A stretch of DNA of 64,000 nt from Psychrobacillus lasiicapitis (GTDB lineage Bacteria; Bacillota; Bacilli; Bacillales_A; Planococcaceae). The stretch lies in the NCBI RefSeq assembly GCF_006861795.1, contig NZ_VDGH01000009.1:124001-188000 (forward strand), in the 5' to 3' direction. Each line of letters begins with the position of its first letter. Within the stretch, counting starts at the first letter, position 1. The position numbers and the translations under genes were made by a program. This document shows, in pieces, positions 27,792 to 36,373 of this stretch. Under the pieces are notes generated by a model that was not told where the DNA came from, did no database searches, and was given only the letters and a program-made list of their open reading frames with translations.

Positions 27792-27826
27792 GTTATAAAC
27801 GCCAGTATGAGAAGTCCTCCAATAAA

Positions 27827-27854
27827 AAAAGTGTAGCTAGTATGCTACACTTTT
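27827..27854 (-). terminator. Terminator of the sigma-54 regulator gene
   Basis: Stem AAAAGTGTAGC/GCTACACTTTT with a 6-base loop. On the minus strand it is followed by a run of T (TTTTTTTATT), so it ends transcription of the regulator before the Fe-ADH promoter. Confidence 0.85.
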
Positions 27855-27888
27855 GTAGAAGGTGTTGCTTTTAAACTACAATAATCGA

Positions 27889-29310
27889 TTACTGCAAGCC
27901 GTGTTTCTTCAACTTTTTGTATAAAGTCGTACGATGGATTCCTAGTCTATCGGCTGCTTTTGATTTATTTCCTCCCGAATCCTTCATTGCTTGTATGATT
28001 ATTTCCTTTTCTTTATTATCGTCCTCCTCTTTCAATTGATTGATTGGTGAAAGAGAAGGGATAGAGGAAAAATGCTGACCTTTAATATAATTAGGGAGAT
28101 GGTGTGAATCAATAACATTTCCATCTGTTAAGATGACTACCTTTTCAATAATATTAGCTAGTTCTCGTATGTTTCCATACCACTCATAATTCATTAAAGA
28201 GGAAATTGCATTCTCTGTAATTTCTTTTTCCGCCATCTCATATTTCTTACAGATGTCTGTCAAGAAATGAGCGATTAGAATGGGAATATCCTCCGATCTC
28301 TTTCTGAGTGGTGGGATAGCAAGTTCAATCACATTTATTCGATAATATAAATCCTCTCGAAAAGTACCTGACTGAACCATTTCCTTTAAATTTCGATTCG
28401 TTGCTGCAACAACTCTCGCCTTTAATTGGATTGGTTTAATTCCTCCAACTCGTTCAAACACTTTTTCCTGTAAGACACGAAGCAATTTTGTTTGCATCAT
28501 TTGGGGCATTTCACCAATCTCATCTAAAAATATCGTGCCAGATTCCGCTAATTCAAGTTTACCGGGTTTACCACCTTTTTTTGCACCGGTAAAAGCACCT
28601 TCTTCATAGCCAAATAACTCTGATTCAAATAGATGGTCAGGAATTGCCCCGCAATTTACACTTATAAAAGGACCTTGGGTATAGTGACTAAGATCATGAA
28701 TACTATGTGCAAACATTTCCTTCCCTGTCCCGCTTTCCCCTGAAATTAAAACGGTTGCTTCTGTTTTAGCCACTTTTCTCGTCATACGTTTGAGATTGGC
28801 AATAGCATCACTTGTACCAATGATTCGATCTAAAGTTGAGTTACTTACTTTTGTATTTTCAACAAGCTTTTGACTATTAATTTTTCCGGTCTGTGCCGTC
28901 TTTTCGAGAAAACGTTCATAAATACGATAAAGTTCTGTCACCCCTTCAAAAATCAACATACCAACAGCTCCAACCAACACTCCTTCTTTCCATAATGGAA
29001 TACGGTGAACGACCATTGGTTGGCCTTGAATATATTGAATGACACCTCGTTCAGAAATTCCAGTCTTTACTGTATGATGAAGATTTGTATTGTCGATAAC
29101 TTCGGAAACAGGACGACCAATTGCGTCTTTTTTATCTACACTTATAAATCGACTGTAAGCATCATTAAACTCTACTATAATTCCGTTCTTATCAACAACA
29201 GTTACTCCTTCGTAGGCACTGTTTAAAATGATTTCTAATATGTCCGTAGTATGTAAGTCTGGAGTTTTTCCTGCTAGTTTTCCTTGTCGCAAATTCTCAC
29301 CCCGTATCAT
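27889..29310 (-). CDS. Sigma-54-dependent transcriptional activator (PAS-AAA+-Fis)
   Basis: 473 residues. PAS-type sensor domain about 20-125 (EGVTVVDKNGIIVEFNDAY), AAA+ domain with Walker A GESGTGKE at 191-198, the sigma-54-contacting GAFTGA loop at 238-243, Walker B IFLDEIGEMP at 260-269, and a Fis-like helix-turn-helix at the C-terminus (GGNKSKAADRLGIHRTTLYKKLKK). Lacks a receiver domain, so it responds to a ligand rather than a kinase. Almost certainly drives the -24/-12 promoter at 27775. ATG 29310 is the longest start; a TTG seven codons in, with GGGGTGAG ahead of it, is an alternative. Confidence 0.92.
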   Translation of the reverse strand: MIRGENLRQGKLAGKTPDLHTTDILEIILNSAYEGVTVVDKNGIIVEFNDAYSRFISVDKKDAIGRPVSEVIDNTNLHHTVKTGISERGVIQYIQGQPMVVHRIPLWKEGVLVGAVGMLIFEGVTELYRIYERFLEKTAQTGKINSQKLVENTKVSNSTLDRIIGTSDAIANLKRMTRKVAKTEATVLISGESGTGKEMFAHSIHDLSHYTQGPFISVNCGAIPDHLFESELFGYEEGAFTGAKKGGKPGKLELAESGTIFLDEIGEMPQMMQTKLLRVLQEKVFERVGGIKPIQLKARVVAATNRNLKEMVQSGTFREDLYYRINVIELAIPPLRKRSEDIPILIAHFLTDICKKYEMAEKEITENAISSLMNYEWYGNIRELANIIEKVVILTDGNVIDSHHLPNYIKGQHFSSIPSLSPINQLKEEDDNKEKEIIIQAMKDSGGNKSKAADRLGIHRTTLYKKLKKHGLQ

Positions 29311-29422
29311 TATATCGAAAGACTAATCTTCTATTAGTATACCTGTTTTTTAAGAACATAGAATAGTCAGATTGGTTTTTGAATAAGAGAATACGTGAAA
29401 TAATCTGAAAATTATTATATAA

Positions 29423-29470
29423 TGATGAATCTATTATGTGTATCATGTAAATATGGAGTTAGATTCATCA
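29423..29470 (+). promoter_or_regulatory. 11-bp inverted repeat upstream of the second Fe-ADH
   Basis: TGATGAATCTA (29423-29433) and its exact complement TAGATTCATCA (29460-29470) flank 26 bases. It sits about 50 bases before the next gene's GTG and within 160 bases of the sigma-54 regulator start. It may be an operator or the activator's upstream binding site. No -24/-12 sequence is visible for this gene. Confidence 0.4.
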
Positions 29471-29521
29471 ACAAACTCCCCAAGCAAATAAATAAGTTTA
29501 AGAATAATAGGAGGGATATGC

Positions 29522-30712
29522 GTGAAAACTTATAGCTATTTTTGCTCTACTCAAATCGAAATGGGAATCGGAAAAGCTAAACAACTACCAGAAATGCTGC
29601 AATCGCTTGAAATCGGCTCATCTATTTTATTAGTAAGTGATCCTGGTGTAGTCCGTGCAGGCTTGGTTGCACCTATAAAAACTGCCCTAGAGACGGCTGG
29701 TTATCGTACATTATTATTTGACTCCATTGAACAAAACCCTCGAGATACAGATTGTTTGGAAGGGGCCAAAATATTTCACGACTTTACTGCAGACGCTGTA
29801 GTAGCTATTGGCGGTGGAAGTGCGATGGATACTGGGAAAACTATTGCTCTATGTGGACCAAATGGTGGAACTCCATCTGATTATGCGGATGGTTTACGTG
29901 CTTACACGAATATTGCTCCCATTATTTGTATTCCAACTACAGCTGGAACAGGCTCAGAAGTGACTCGATCGGCTGTTATTACCGAGAAATCAACACATCG
30001 AAAGATGACACTCAAAAATGCTTCCTTGAGACCGATCCTAGCTGTACTTGATCCTTCCTTAACATTCAGCGTTCCATCAGCTGTTACCGCTGCAACTGGT
30101 GTGGATGCATTAGTTCACGCTATTGAAGGGTATACATGTAAAGTAACTAATCCCATTTCGCAAGCCCTAGGCGCTAAAGCGATGGAAACGATTGTTTCTG
30201 CGTTGCCTATTGCTTTTCGTGATGGACAAAATGAAAAGGCTCGTCATGACATGTTAGAAGGCAGCTTACTTGCTGGTTTATGTTTTGGTTCTGCGGATGT
30301 CGCAGCAGTTCATTGTTTAGCAGAAGCACTGGGTGGGCTTTACGATACTCCTCATGGTGTTGCAAATGCAGTGTTCTTACCACATGTATTACGTTTCAAT
30401 GCAGAAGAAGACAAGCAAATGCATGCAACATTGGCACGTTATATGAAATTTGCAAATGATTCGGACACAGAGGATATGGCTGTTGAAAAGCTAATAGAAG
30501 GGATTACGTCCTTTACAGATCAACTCAAAATCCCTAAGTTAAAAGATTTACCGGGTGTACAGGAAAAAGATTTCCCACGCATTGTGGAGTTAGCAATGCA
30601 GAACAATTCGACCCCAAGCAATGTTCGTTCCGTTACATCTGCTGATTATTTAAAGATTCTGGAGAATGCTTACTATAATGTGCACAGTAACTTTAAAGAA
30701 GTAAGTAGATAA
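29522..30712 (+). CDS. Iron-containing alcohol dehydrogenase, second paralogue
   Basis: 396 residues, divergent from the sigma-54 regulator. NAD-binding GGGSAMDTGK at 97-106 and PTTAGTGSEVT at 138-148; ligands D195, H199, H264 and H278 (TPHG). GTG 29522 is the start, behind GGAGGGATATGC; the ATG at 29518 is out of frame. Similar in length to the other Fe-ADH but clearly different in sequence, so it may act on a second alcohol or hydroxy acid of the same pathway. Ends at a hairpin terminator. Confidence 0.82.
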   Translation: MKTYSYFCSTQIEMGIGKAKQLPEMLQSLEIGSSILLVSDPGVVRAGLVAPIKTALETAGYRTLLFDSIEQNPRDTDCLEGAKIFHDFTADAVVAIGGGSAMDTGKTIALCGPNGGTPSDYADGLRAYTNIAPIICIPTTAGTGSEVTRSAVITEKSTHRKMTLKNASLRPILAVLDPSLTFSVPSAVTAATGVDALVHAIEGYTCKVTNPISQALGAKAMETIVSALPIAFRDGQNEKARHDMLEGSLLAGLCFGSADVAAVHCLAEALGGLYDTPHGVANAVFLPHVLRFNAEEDKQMHATLARYMKFANDSDTEDMAVEKLIEGITSFTDQLKIPKLKDLPGVQEKDFPRIVELAMQNNSTPSNVRSVTSADYLKILENAYYNVHSNFKEVSR

Positions 30713-30719
30713 ACAAGCT

Positions 30720-30757
30720 ATAACCACTTCTCGAAATTAGAGGGGTGGTTATTTTCG
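30720..30757 (+). terminator. Intrinsic terminator (same type as at 13048)
   Basis: ATAACCACTTCTC (30720-30732) pairs with GAGGGGTGGTTAT (30740-30752), the same stem as the one at 13048-13080, followed by TTTTCG. Confidence 0.85.
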
Positions 30758-30961
30758 TAGATTAAGAGTGAAAAAGGTAACAAAAACCGATGCTTCTATG
30801 CATTTCAAAAGACCTTTAGATTAAAGGGAGAAAATGACTTATGAAGCAATTGTAAGATATTAGCTGGATTTCAATTGTTCAGGTCAAGGAATTATGCTAA
30901 TTATTAGAATATGAAGTAAATAGAATATACTCATGCATTTATTTCTTTAAGGAGTGCTGTC

Positions 30962-31630
30962 ATGTGGAAAAATTATAGTTTAATAGTATGGCTCGTAATC
31001 ATTGGCTTAGTAATGGGAGGTTGTCAAATGGGAAAGGGAAGTGAAAGGGATATAAAACCTTCAGAAATGAAGGCGGAGGATTTGCCGGATGTCCGGGCAC
31101 TACAAGACGAATTTACGCGTAGTTTCATCGAGTCCACTGAAGAGGTGGAGCCAGGATATTATTCTTTCCTTTCGGGGACGAAGCAGTATCGAATGCTATT
31201 TCCAAAAGAAGGAGTAATTCATCAAGGGTATGGGGTGAAAGAAGATCAATTTGAAGGCTTTTTAATGAGTACTATAAATGACAATGGAACCGATTCCCAA
31301 ATTAAGATCAACTATTATGCCTATGCGACTATAGAAAGCGTTGAAGGTGGATTGGAAATGTTGGAAGGGAGTGTTGGACAAAAGCTGGAGTTTGAAAAAG
31401 TGAAAGCTGAAACTTCAGAGCTATACTATGCGCCATTCCAATTTGATTCAGATACATTCGGCATAGCAGCATTGGTCGCAAGTCTAAAAGAGAACGGTGT
31501 GATTCAAATTGTATATGATACGCAATGTAAGAAGGATCAAAATGAGTGTAAGCAGATAAAAGAAGAAGAAGTGGATAAGATGATCCACTGGGCCGAATCG
31601 ATTGAGTTCGTAGATAAAGAAATCAAATAA
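30962..31630 (+). CDS. Lipoprotein, tandem copy 1
   Basis: 222 residues with a signal peptide ending in a lipobox VMGGC (Cys21 region), so exported and lipid-anchored. The mature part is acidic, with EFTRSFIESTEEVEPGYYSFLSGTKQYRMLFPKEG and two cysteines late in the sequence (QCKKDQNEC), which may form a disulfide. I do not recognise the family. The next gene encodes a close paralogue and starts with the same context (AAGGAGTGCTG ahead of ATG). Neighbours downstream are a large unknown protein and a small helical protein; the set looks like one functional unit. Confidence 0.7.
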   Translation: MWKNYSLIVWLVIIGLVMGGCQMGKGSERDIKPSEMKAEDLPDVRALQDEFTRSFIESTEEVEPGYYSFLSGTKQYRMLFPKEGVIHQGYGVKEDQFEGFLMSTINDNGTDSQIKINYYAYATIESVEGGLEMLEGSVGQKLEFEKVKAETSELYYAPFQFDSDTFGIAALVASLKENGVIQIVYDTQCKKDQNECKQIKEEEVDKMIHWAESIEFVDKEIK

Positions 31631-31820
31631 AAGCGTTGATGGACTAGTTGAATTGAGGACATTTCGATAATCTTCGGGGCAACCAACTTTATTGAAAGGA
31701 AACTTTATCTTAATTTTACCAGATAAAAGGGCTTCACTTTACTTCAGATTACAAGTGTAGTCTGCTAGTAAAGCTAGGTAAGTTGATGGTGTAATATCTA
31801 CTTCAATAAGGAGTGCTGAC

Positions 31821-32477
31821 ATGTGGAAAAACCATAAACCATTATTATTTATGGTAGGCATTAGTTTAGTGCTGGGAGGTTGTCAAATAGCAAAGGAAAA
31901 AAAAACTTCAAAAATGCAGGAGCTCGATTTGCCAGATGTCCGAGCGCTACAGGATGAATTTACACGAGGTTTCATCGAGTCTACTGAAGAAGTGGAAAAA
32001 GGATATTATTCTTTCCTTTCGGGGACGAAGCGTTACCGGATGCTATTTCCAAAAGAAGGAGTGATTCACCAAGGGTATGGAATAAGAGACGACCAATTTG
32101 AAGGTTTTTTAATGAGTACTCTAAATGACAATGGAACTGATTCTCAGATTAAGATCAATTATTATACTAATGAGTCGACTGAAAACGCCCCAGTAGTCCT
32201 GGAAATCTTAGAAGGGCGTGTCGATCAGAAGCTAGAGTTCGAAAAAATTACTTCTGAATCTTCGGAAGTCTACTATGCGCCAATTGAATTCGAACCCGAT
32301 GTGTTCGGTATAGCTGCATTGGTCGTAAGTTTAAATGGTGAAGGTTCGGTCCAAATCGTTTATGACACGCAATGTAAGAACGATAAAAATGAGTGTCAGC
32401 AGATAAAAGAAGAAGAAATAGAGAAAATGATCCATTGGGCCAGGTCCTTTGAGTTCGTAGATCAAGAAGTCCAATGA
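31821..32477 (+). CDS. Lipoprotein, tandem copy 2
   Basis: 218-residue paralogue of the preceding lipoprotein, collinear throughout and sharing long blocks including LPDVRALQDEFTRGFIES, SFLSGTKRYRMLFPKEGVIH and the C-terminal CK.D.NEC.QIKEEE. Signal peptide with lipobox VLGGC. Differences lie mostly in the linker after the lipobox and around 90-125. The paralogues are separated by 190 bases of non-coding DNA, and the second is 15 bases from the next gene, so it belongs with that transcript. Function unknown. Confidence 0.7.
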   Translation: MWKNHKPLLFMVGISLVLGGCQIAKEKKTSKMQELDLPDVRALQDEFTRGFIESTEEVEKGYYSFLSGTKRYRMLFPKEGVIHQGYGIRDDQFEGFLMSTLNDNGTDSQIKINYYTNESTENAPVVLEILEGRVDQKLEFEKITSESSEVYYAPIEFEPDVFGIAALVVSLNGEGSVQIVYDTQCKNDKNECQQIKEEEIEKMIHWARSFEFVDQEVQ

Positions 32478-32492
32478 AAGAGGTGATGACAA

Positions 32493-34379
32493 ATGGAAAA
32501 TGATATCTTAAATTCTGATATTCTCCGGCTACGTTTAATTGATCTAGAGTACAAAGGTCTGAAAAATGAAGACTTTGAAAAGGAAATCAGAAGGATTTAT
32601 TTTGAAGAAACTGGTCACGAATTGAAAGCGGATATCGAAATATTAAAATCGAGCGATGCGAAAAGCATAAAAGGCGATGAATCTGGCTATGACGGTACTG
32701 CTGTTTATTTCAAGACGGAAGGCAAGGATAATGACCAATTATATATCCTTTCCCAAGGCAGTCAGCAGGCGAAGGATTGGGAGTACAATATGAATGCAAT
32801 GTTGGCAGGGCAAGATGCATCACAGACTTATGCCACATATAACTTCGTCAAAGATGCAAAGGAGCACTTTAACGTCAATGATACAGCAAATCAGACAGAT
32901 ATTATCGGAATGTCCCATTCGCTTGCCCACAATAATAATGCATCAACACAATTGATCTACAATGTGTTTGATAGAGTCTACAGTGTGAACGGAGCCCAGA
33001 CAAATTATTATCAGCTTTATTCAGCAAACGCAGAGTTTCGTCAAGAAGTGAATAAGCAATTTTCCTTAAATCGAAATGATTATTTAGCTATTTATAAACT
33101 AGATCCAGCACAATTGCGGAATTTCACAGAAGAGTATTATGAGAAGAAAGGAAATACAAAAGGCATTTACCAGCTCATTTCAACAGATGATCCTTTATAT
33201 GGCATCAGTGGGGCAAGAGGTTTCTTTCCTGTAGGAACTGTTGAAATGATTGATACAAATACAGAAAGACCAGGAATCCGTGACATATTCGATCAGCTAC
33301 CCGATTCAGAAGTAGCACATTTGCAACAGCTTGCCATCACGTATACGGTAGCAGAGAAAGCAGGCAGCGCAAATGGCCTTAAGGAACTGACAGGATTAGA
33401 CATATCGATATTTGAAGGGGCAAAGGGGAACTGGGATTATGCAAAGTTGTACATGACAAAAGGCGATGAAATCAATGCGATGATCGCAGACATGAATACA
33501 AAAGTTCCCCCGCTGATAGATTCCATCAAAAAAATGACAAGTAATAGTGATGTCATTTTTAGTCACTTTGTCGATGCAGGATATTTGAGTGAAGCTGATA
33601 AAGATATTGTCGTCAAGGAATTGACGAATATTGAAGGGCTTTTGGAAGAAATGAAGTCCCTCATCCAGACGAATAACTCCATCCGGGAATCCCAATACGA
33701 TGGGAACTATTCGGGTAGTAATCCATTCATGACGGTCCTCGGTGCAGATATCGGCTCGCTAATCCGTCTATTGAATTTGAAAGATTCATTTACGGAGAGC
33801 TTCGAAAAGCTACAACATATATTAGGACCTATGCTTGCAGAAATCGGAGATAGTCATTCCATTCTCGAAATGCTAAATGCACTGGGACTCCAATCCGGTC
33901 GTGCTTATTCAGGGAGTGATCTTATTTTAGTGAAAGGGAGCGGAGCTGATAAAATCAAGGTAAATATTTCTGCAGCAGTTCGTATGTATCAGCAGGGCAA
34001 CGAATCATTGGAAGTAAAAAACCGCCATGTAGAGGCGCTTATAGCAGCATTGGATGCCGAATTGGTAGACGGGTTTATGCTAGAGCGGACAAAAGTCGTA
34101 AGTCGGATCAATGAGATTGAAAGTAATCCATCTTCCTATGCCGACCATATCAATGCATGTGTTGCTCCTTCAGGAAATAAAGCAGAGGTCGTAGGGGCCA
34201 ATGTCCATGAATATTTACCGCCTTTAAGTGGTATTCAGTTCGACGGCATTCAATCGATTTTACAAACAGAAATTACGAATGCGAAAACATTTCTAACTAC
34301 GTCGAGAACAGCAATCGAAACCCTGTTTGATAAGGATGAATTTGTTGCAGCGCTGTTCGACTATGTTCCAGGAGGTTAA
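32493..34379 (+). CDS. 628-residue protein of unknown function, possible alpha/beta-hydrolase-like part
   Basis: Soluble, no signal peptide or membrane helix. The N-terminal 200 residues (YDGTAVYFKT, LYILSQGSQQAKDWEYN, DIIGMSHSLAHNNN) look like a lipase-type alpha/beta fold; SHSLA would be a degenerate nucleophile elbow (GHSLG in lipases), which reminds me of DUF6792-type Bacillus proteins, though I cannot confirm that. The remaining 400 residues are largely helical. Follows a lipoprotein gene by 15 bases and precedes a small helical protein, an order like secreted-effector operons with lipoprotein partners. No family is claimed. Confidence 0.55.
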   Translation: MENDILNSDILRLRLIDLEYKGLKNEDFEKEIRRIYFEETGHELKADIEILKSSDAKSIKGDESGYDGTAVYFKTEGKDNDQLYILSQGSQQAKDWEYNMNAMLAGQDASQTYATYNFVKDAKEHFNVNDTANQTDIIGMSHSLAHNNNASTQLIYNVFDRVYSVNGAQTNYYQLYSANAEFRQEVNKQFSLNRNDYLAIYKLDPAQLRNFTEEYYEKKGNTKGIYQLISTDDPLYGISGARGFFPVGTVEMIDTNTERPGIRDIFDQLPDSEVAHLQQLAITYTVAEKAGSANGLKELTGLDISIFEGAKGNWDYAKLYMTKGDEINAMIADMNTKVPPLIDSIKKMTSNSDVIFSHFVDAGYLSEADKDIVVKELTNIEGLLEEMKSLIQTNNSIRESQYDGNYSGSNPFMTVLGADIGSLIRLLNLKDSFTESFEKLQHILGPMLAEIGDSHSILEMLNALGLQSGRAYSGSDLILVKGSGADKIKVNISAAVRMYQQGNESLEVKNRHVEALIAALDAELVDGFMLERTKVVSRINEIESNPSSYADHINACVAPSGNKAEVVGANVHEYLPPLSGIQFDGIQSILQTEITNAKTFLTTSRTAIETLFDKDEFVAALFDYVPGG

Positions 34380-34386
34380 AAAGGGA

Positions 34387-34737
34387 ATGTATCGTTATTA
34401 TTCAGTAAATCTAACGGCAAGAATTTTACCATATGAGAGTCATTTGGATAAGAAAGATAAACTCCAACAGTATGTGGATGCTATCCGCGAAGAGGATCGG
34501 AAATTTTTGAAATTAGTGCAAGACATCATGGCGGACGACGCAAGTACTGGTAAAATTGTAGAAGCCATTGATCAAAATGCGATTGAGCAACATCAAAAAA
34601 ACGAGGCGGCACTTCAACTTGTTAGTTCAGATATTTCGAAGATGGTTCAATCCTTCGAAGATCAAGTGGATGATATGAAAACACAATCGATGACAATTGA
34701 CTATCGAGTGTGGGAGGAAGAGGCGGAGGCCAACTAA
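34387..34737 (+). CDS. Small helical protein, possible partner of the 628-residue protein
   Basis: 116 residues from ATG 34387. Start is set by AGGAGG (34369-34374) and AAAGGG (34381-34385); the frame also runs upstream inside the preceding gene to 34327, with no ribosome site. Predicted almost entirely helical: KLQQYVDAIREEDRKFLKLVQDIM and SSDISKMVQSFEDQVDDMKTQS. Such small helical companions accompany type VII-secreted proteins, but no WXG motif is seen. Begins 7 bases after the stop of the large gene. Family not recognised. Confidence 0.55.
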   Translation: MYRYYSVNLTARILPYESHLDKKDKLQQYVDAIREEDRKFLKLVQDIMADDASTGKIVEAIDQNAIEQHQKNEAALQLVSSDISKMVQSFEDQVDDMKTQSMTIDYRVWEEEAEAN

Positions 34738-34803
34738 ATAGAAGGTTAATAATCTTTTATTGACGTCTGAACAAAGAAAGACATAATATAGTTTTACTAT
34801 AGT

Positions 34804-34847
34804 AGAAATCGTCCACTCATATTATCGATGAACGATTTCTTTTTTTA
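34804..34847 (+). terminator. Intrinsic terminator
   Basis: Stem AGAAATCGT (34804-34812) with ACGATTTCT (34832-34840), followed by TTTTTTT. Closes the lipoprotein/unknown operon. Confidence 0.8.
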
Positions 34848-34962
34848 TTTGGGTCTGTTAAAGTTAGTGGACAACTTTTTCCTAAGGCGTTCGTTAATGA
34901 AGTAAGAAATTCTGTATCAATTGAACGAAGATAATCTCCAAAAGCTCCTTCCATACACAAAC

Positions 34963-35814
34963 TTAGCTAATCCAATGGGAAGGGCGTTGTATATGTGAGG
35001 GTAATATTGTCTTTACATCACCTTTAGCTGAATTAATTTGCATTTGAGTTAAGAACATACTCGTTGATAAGTTCGCCCCACTTAAATTAGCATCACGCAA
35101 ATCGGTACCAATAAAACTCACCGCTCTTAAATCTGTATTTTCCATATCGGCAGCAATTAAATATGCTCCCCTGAAATCAGTTCCCCTCAAATCTTTATCC
35201 TTTAATTTTTTTCCTATCCAATCGGCTCTTGCATGGTCATATTCTTTCACCTTTTTAGCACCAGGTAACTTTGCAATAATATCCTCTCTAATAATATCAC
35301 TGGTTGCTGTAAGCAATTCATTCAACGTATATCGATACATCACTAGATCAAGAGATAATAGTTCATCAGAATCCAACTTGGTTAAACACTGCAGCTCCAT
35401 TAATTTCTGACTCAACTTATCAGATAAGGTAGCTGGAATATCGTACGAAATGGCTTCTGCTGCATACGCAATCATTTCATGGATTTGCTCCATTATAGGA
35501 AACACTTGGAACATTTTTTCTCTAGTTTCAGGATTATCTCGCCAACTGTGGCCGTTAAAAGTAACCTGAGAAACTACTTGCCCAGCACCTAAACAGTCAA
35601 ATACTGTACAGCCTTTAAAGCCTTTTTCTCTTAACTGGCTATGAATTTGGCAACTATAATCAGATTGTAAATTCATGCAAGGAGTACCTGCGGGTTTAAT
35701 AATTGGAAAATCACTAGATGGCATAATATTAAGTGCTGTGCAGCAGAGTCCAAAGCATTTAGTACAATCAGCAATTAACCCTTTTCTTATATTTTTGGTT
35801 GTTTCTTTATTCAT
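34963..35814 (-). CDS. Cys-rich N-terminal domain plus pentapeptide-repeat protein
   Basis: 283 residues. N-terminal half: cysteines in DCTKCFGLCC, TPCMNL, YSCQIH and CTVFDC, likely a metal or Fe-S cluster site as in YkgJ-type proteins. C-terminal part (about 205-255) has pentapeptide repeats of the A(D/N)LXX type: DLRGTDFRGAYL, DLRAVSFIGTDLRDANLSGANL, which form a right-handed beta helix. The combination is found in Bacillales; function is unestablished. Oriented towards the preceding operon. Followed upstream by the immunity-like gene on the same strand. Confidence 0.75.
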   Translation of the reverse strand: MNKETTKNIRKGLIADCTKCFGLCCTALNIMPSSDFPIIKPAGTPCMNLQSDYSCQIHSQLREKGFKGCTVFDCLGAGQVVSQVTFNGHSWRDNPETREKMFQVFPIMEQIHEMIAYAAEAISYDIPATLSDKLSQKLMELQCLTKLDSDELLSLDLVMYRYTLNELLTATSDIIREDIIAKLPGAKKVKEYDHARADWIGKKLKDKDLRGTDFRGAYLIAADMENTDLRAVSFIGTDLRDANLSGANLSTSMFLTQMQINSAKGDVKTILPSHIQRPSHWIS

Positions 35815-35853
35815 TTTTAACCCTCTTTAAATTTCTACTTTTCAGTTGAGCAA

Positions 35854-36285
35854 CTATGGTTTACCAATTACGGGATATACATCCGTTATATCTTCTAAAT
35901 CTTTAATCAAATCCTTTAAATACGATTGATTTGACATAAATTCAAAGGACAGCACTGCACCAGTTCCTACTGGATAACAAGTCTCTCCAGACCATTCTAT
36001 ATGACCTAACTTATCCATTTTTCCCTCAAAGTGTATAAAGCTATCTAAATTATTCAATATAGCCTTTCCCGATAAATGCCTATCCATTAACTTCAAATCA
36101 TCAACAAAATCTCTAATTTCATCTGTCCTTAAACTTGCATTAAAATCAACATAATACCCTGGAATTTGAACTTTTACATTTGAAACAACCCAGTTTCCAT
36201 CCCAATAATCATAGCTATTCGGATGTTCACGTCCTAAGATCTCTATTTCAACTTTAGTTTTCTCCCCTAACAGACGAAACTTCAC
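35854..36285 (-). CDS. WapI-family-like immunity protein
   Basis: 143 residues, soluble. The opening (KVEIEILGREHPNSYDYWDGNWVVSNVKVQI) and the later GHIEWSGETCYP and LSFEFMSNQSYLKDLIKDL match the pattern I associate with WapI-type immunity proteins, which neutralise WapA-type contact-dependent toxins. No toxin gene is visible next to it, so it may be an orphan immunity gene protecting against toxins of relatives. A moderate-confidence family call by eye. Confidence 0.55.
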   Translation of the reverse strand: MKFRLLGEKTKVEIEILGREHPNSYDYWDGNWVVSNVKVQIPGYYVDFNASLRTDEIRDFVDDLKLMDRHLSGKAILNNLDSFIHFEGKMDKLGHIEWSGETCYPVGTGAVLSFEFMSNQSYLKDLIKDLEDITDVYPVIGKP

Positions 36286-36373
36286 CTTACCACCTTCCTT
36301 ATTGGACTAAACTGCGGTGTTAGTTTAAATGAATTTAATGGAATTAATCAACTTTTTTCTTAAAGTGAGCCTA

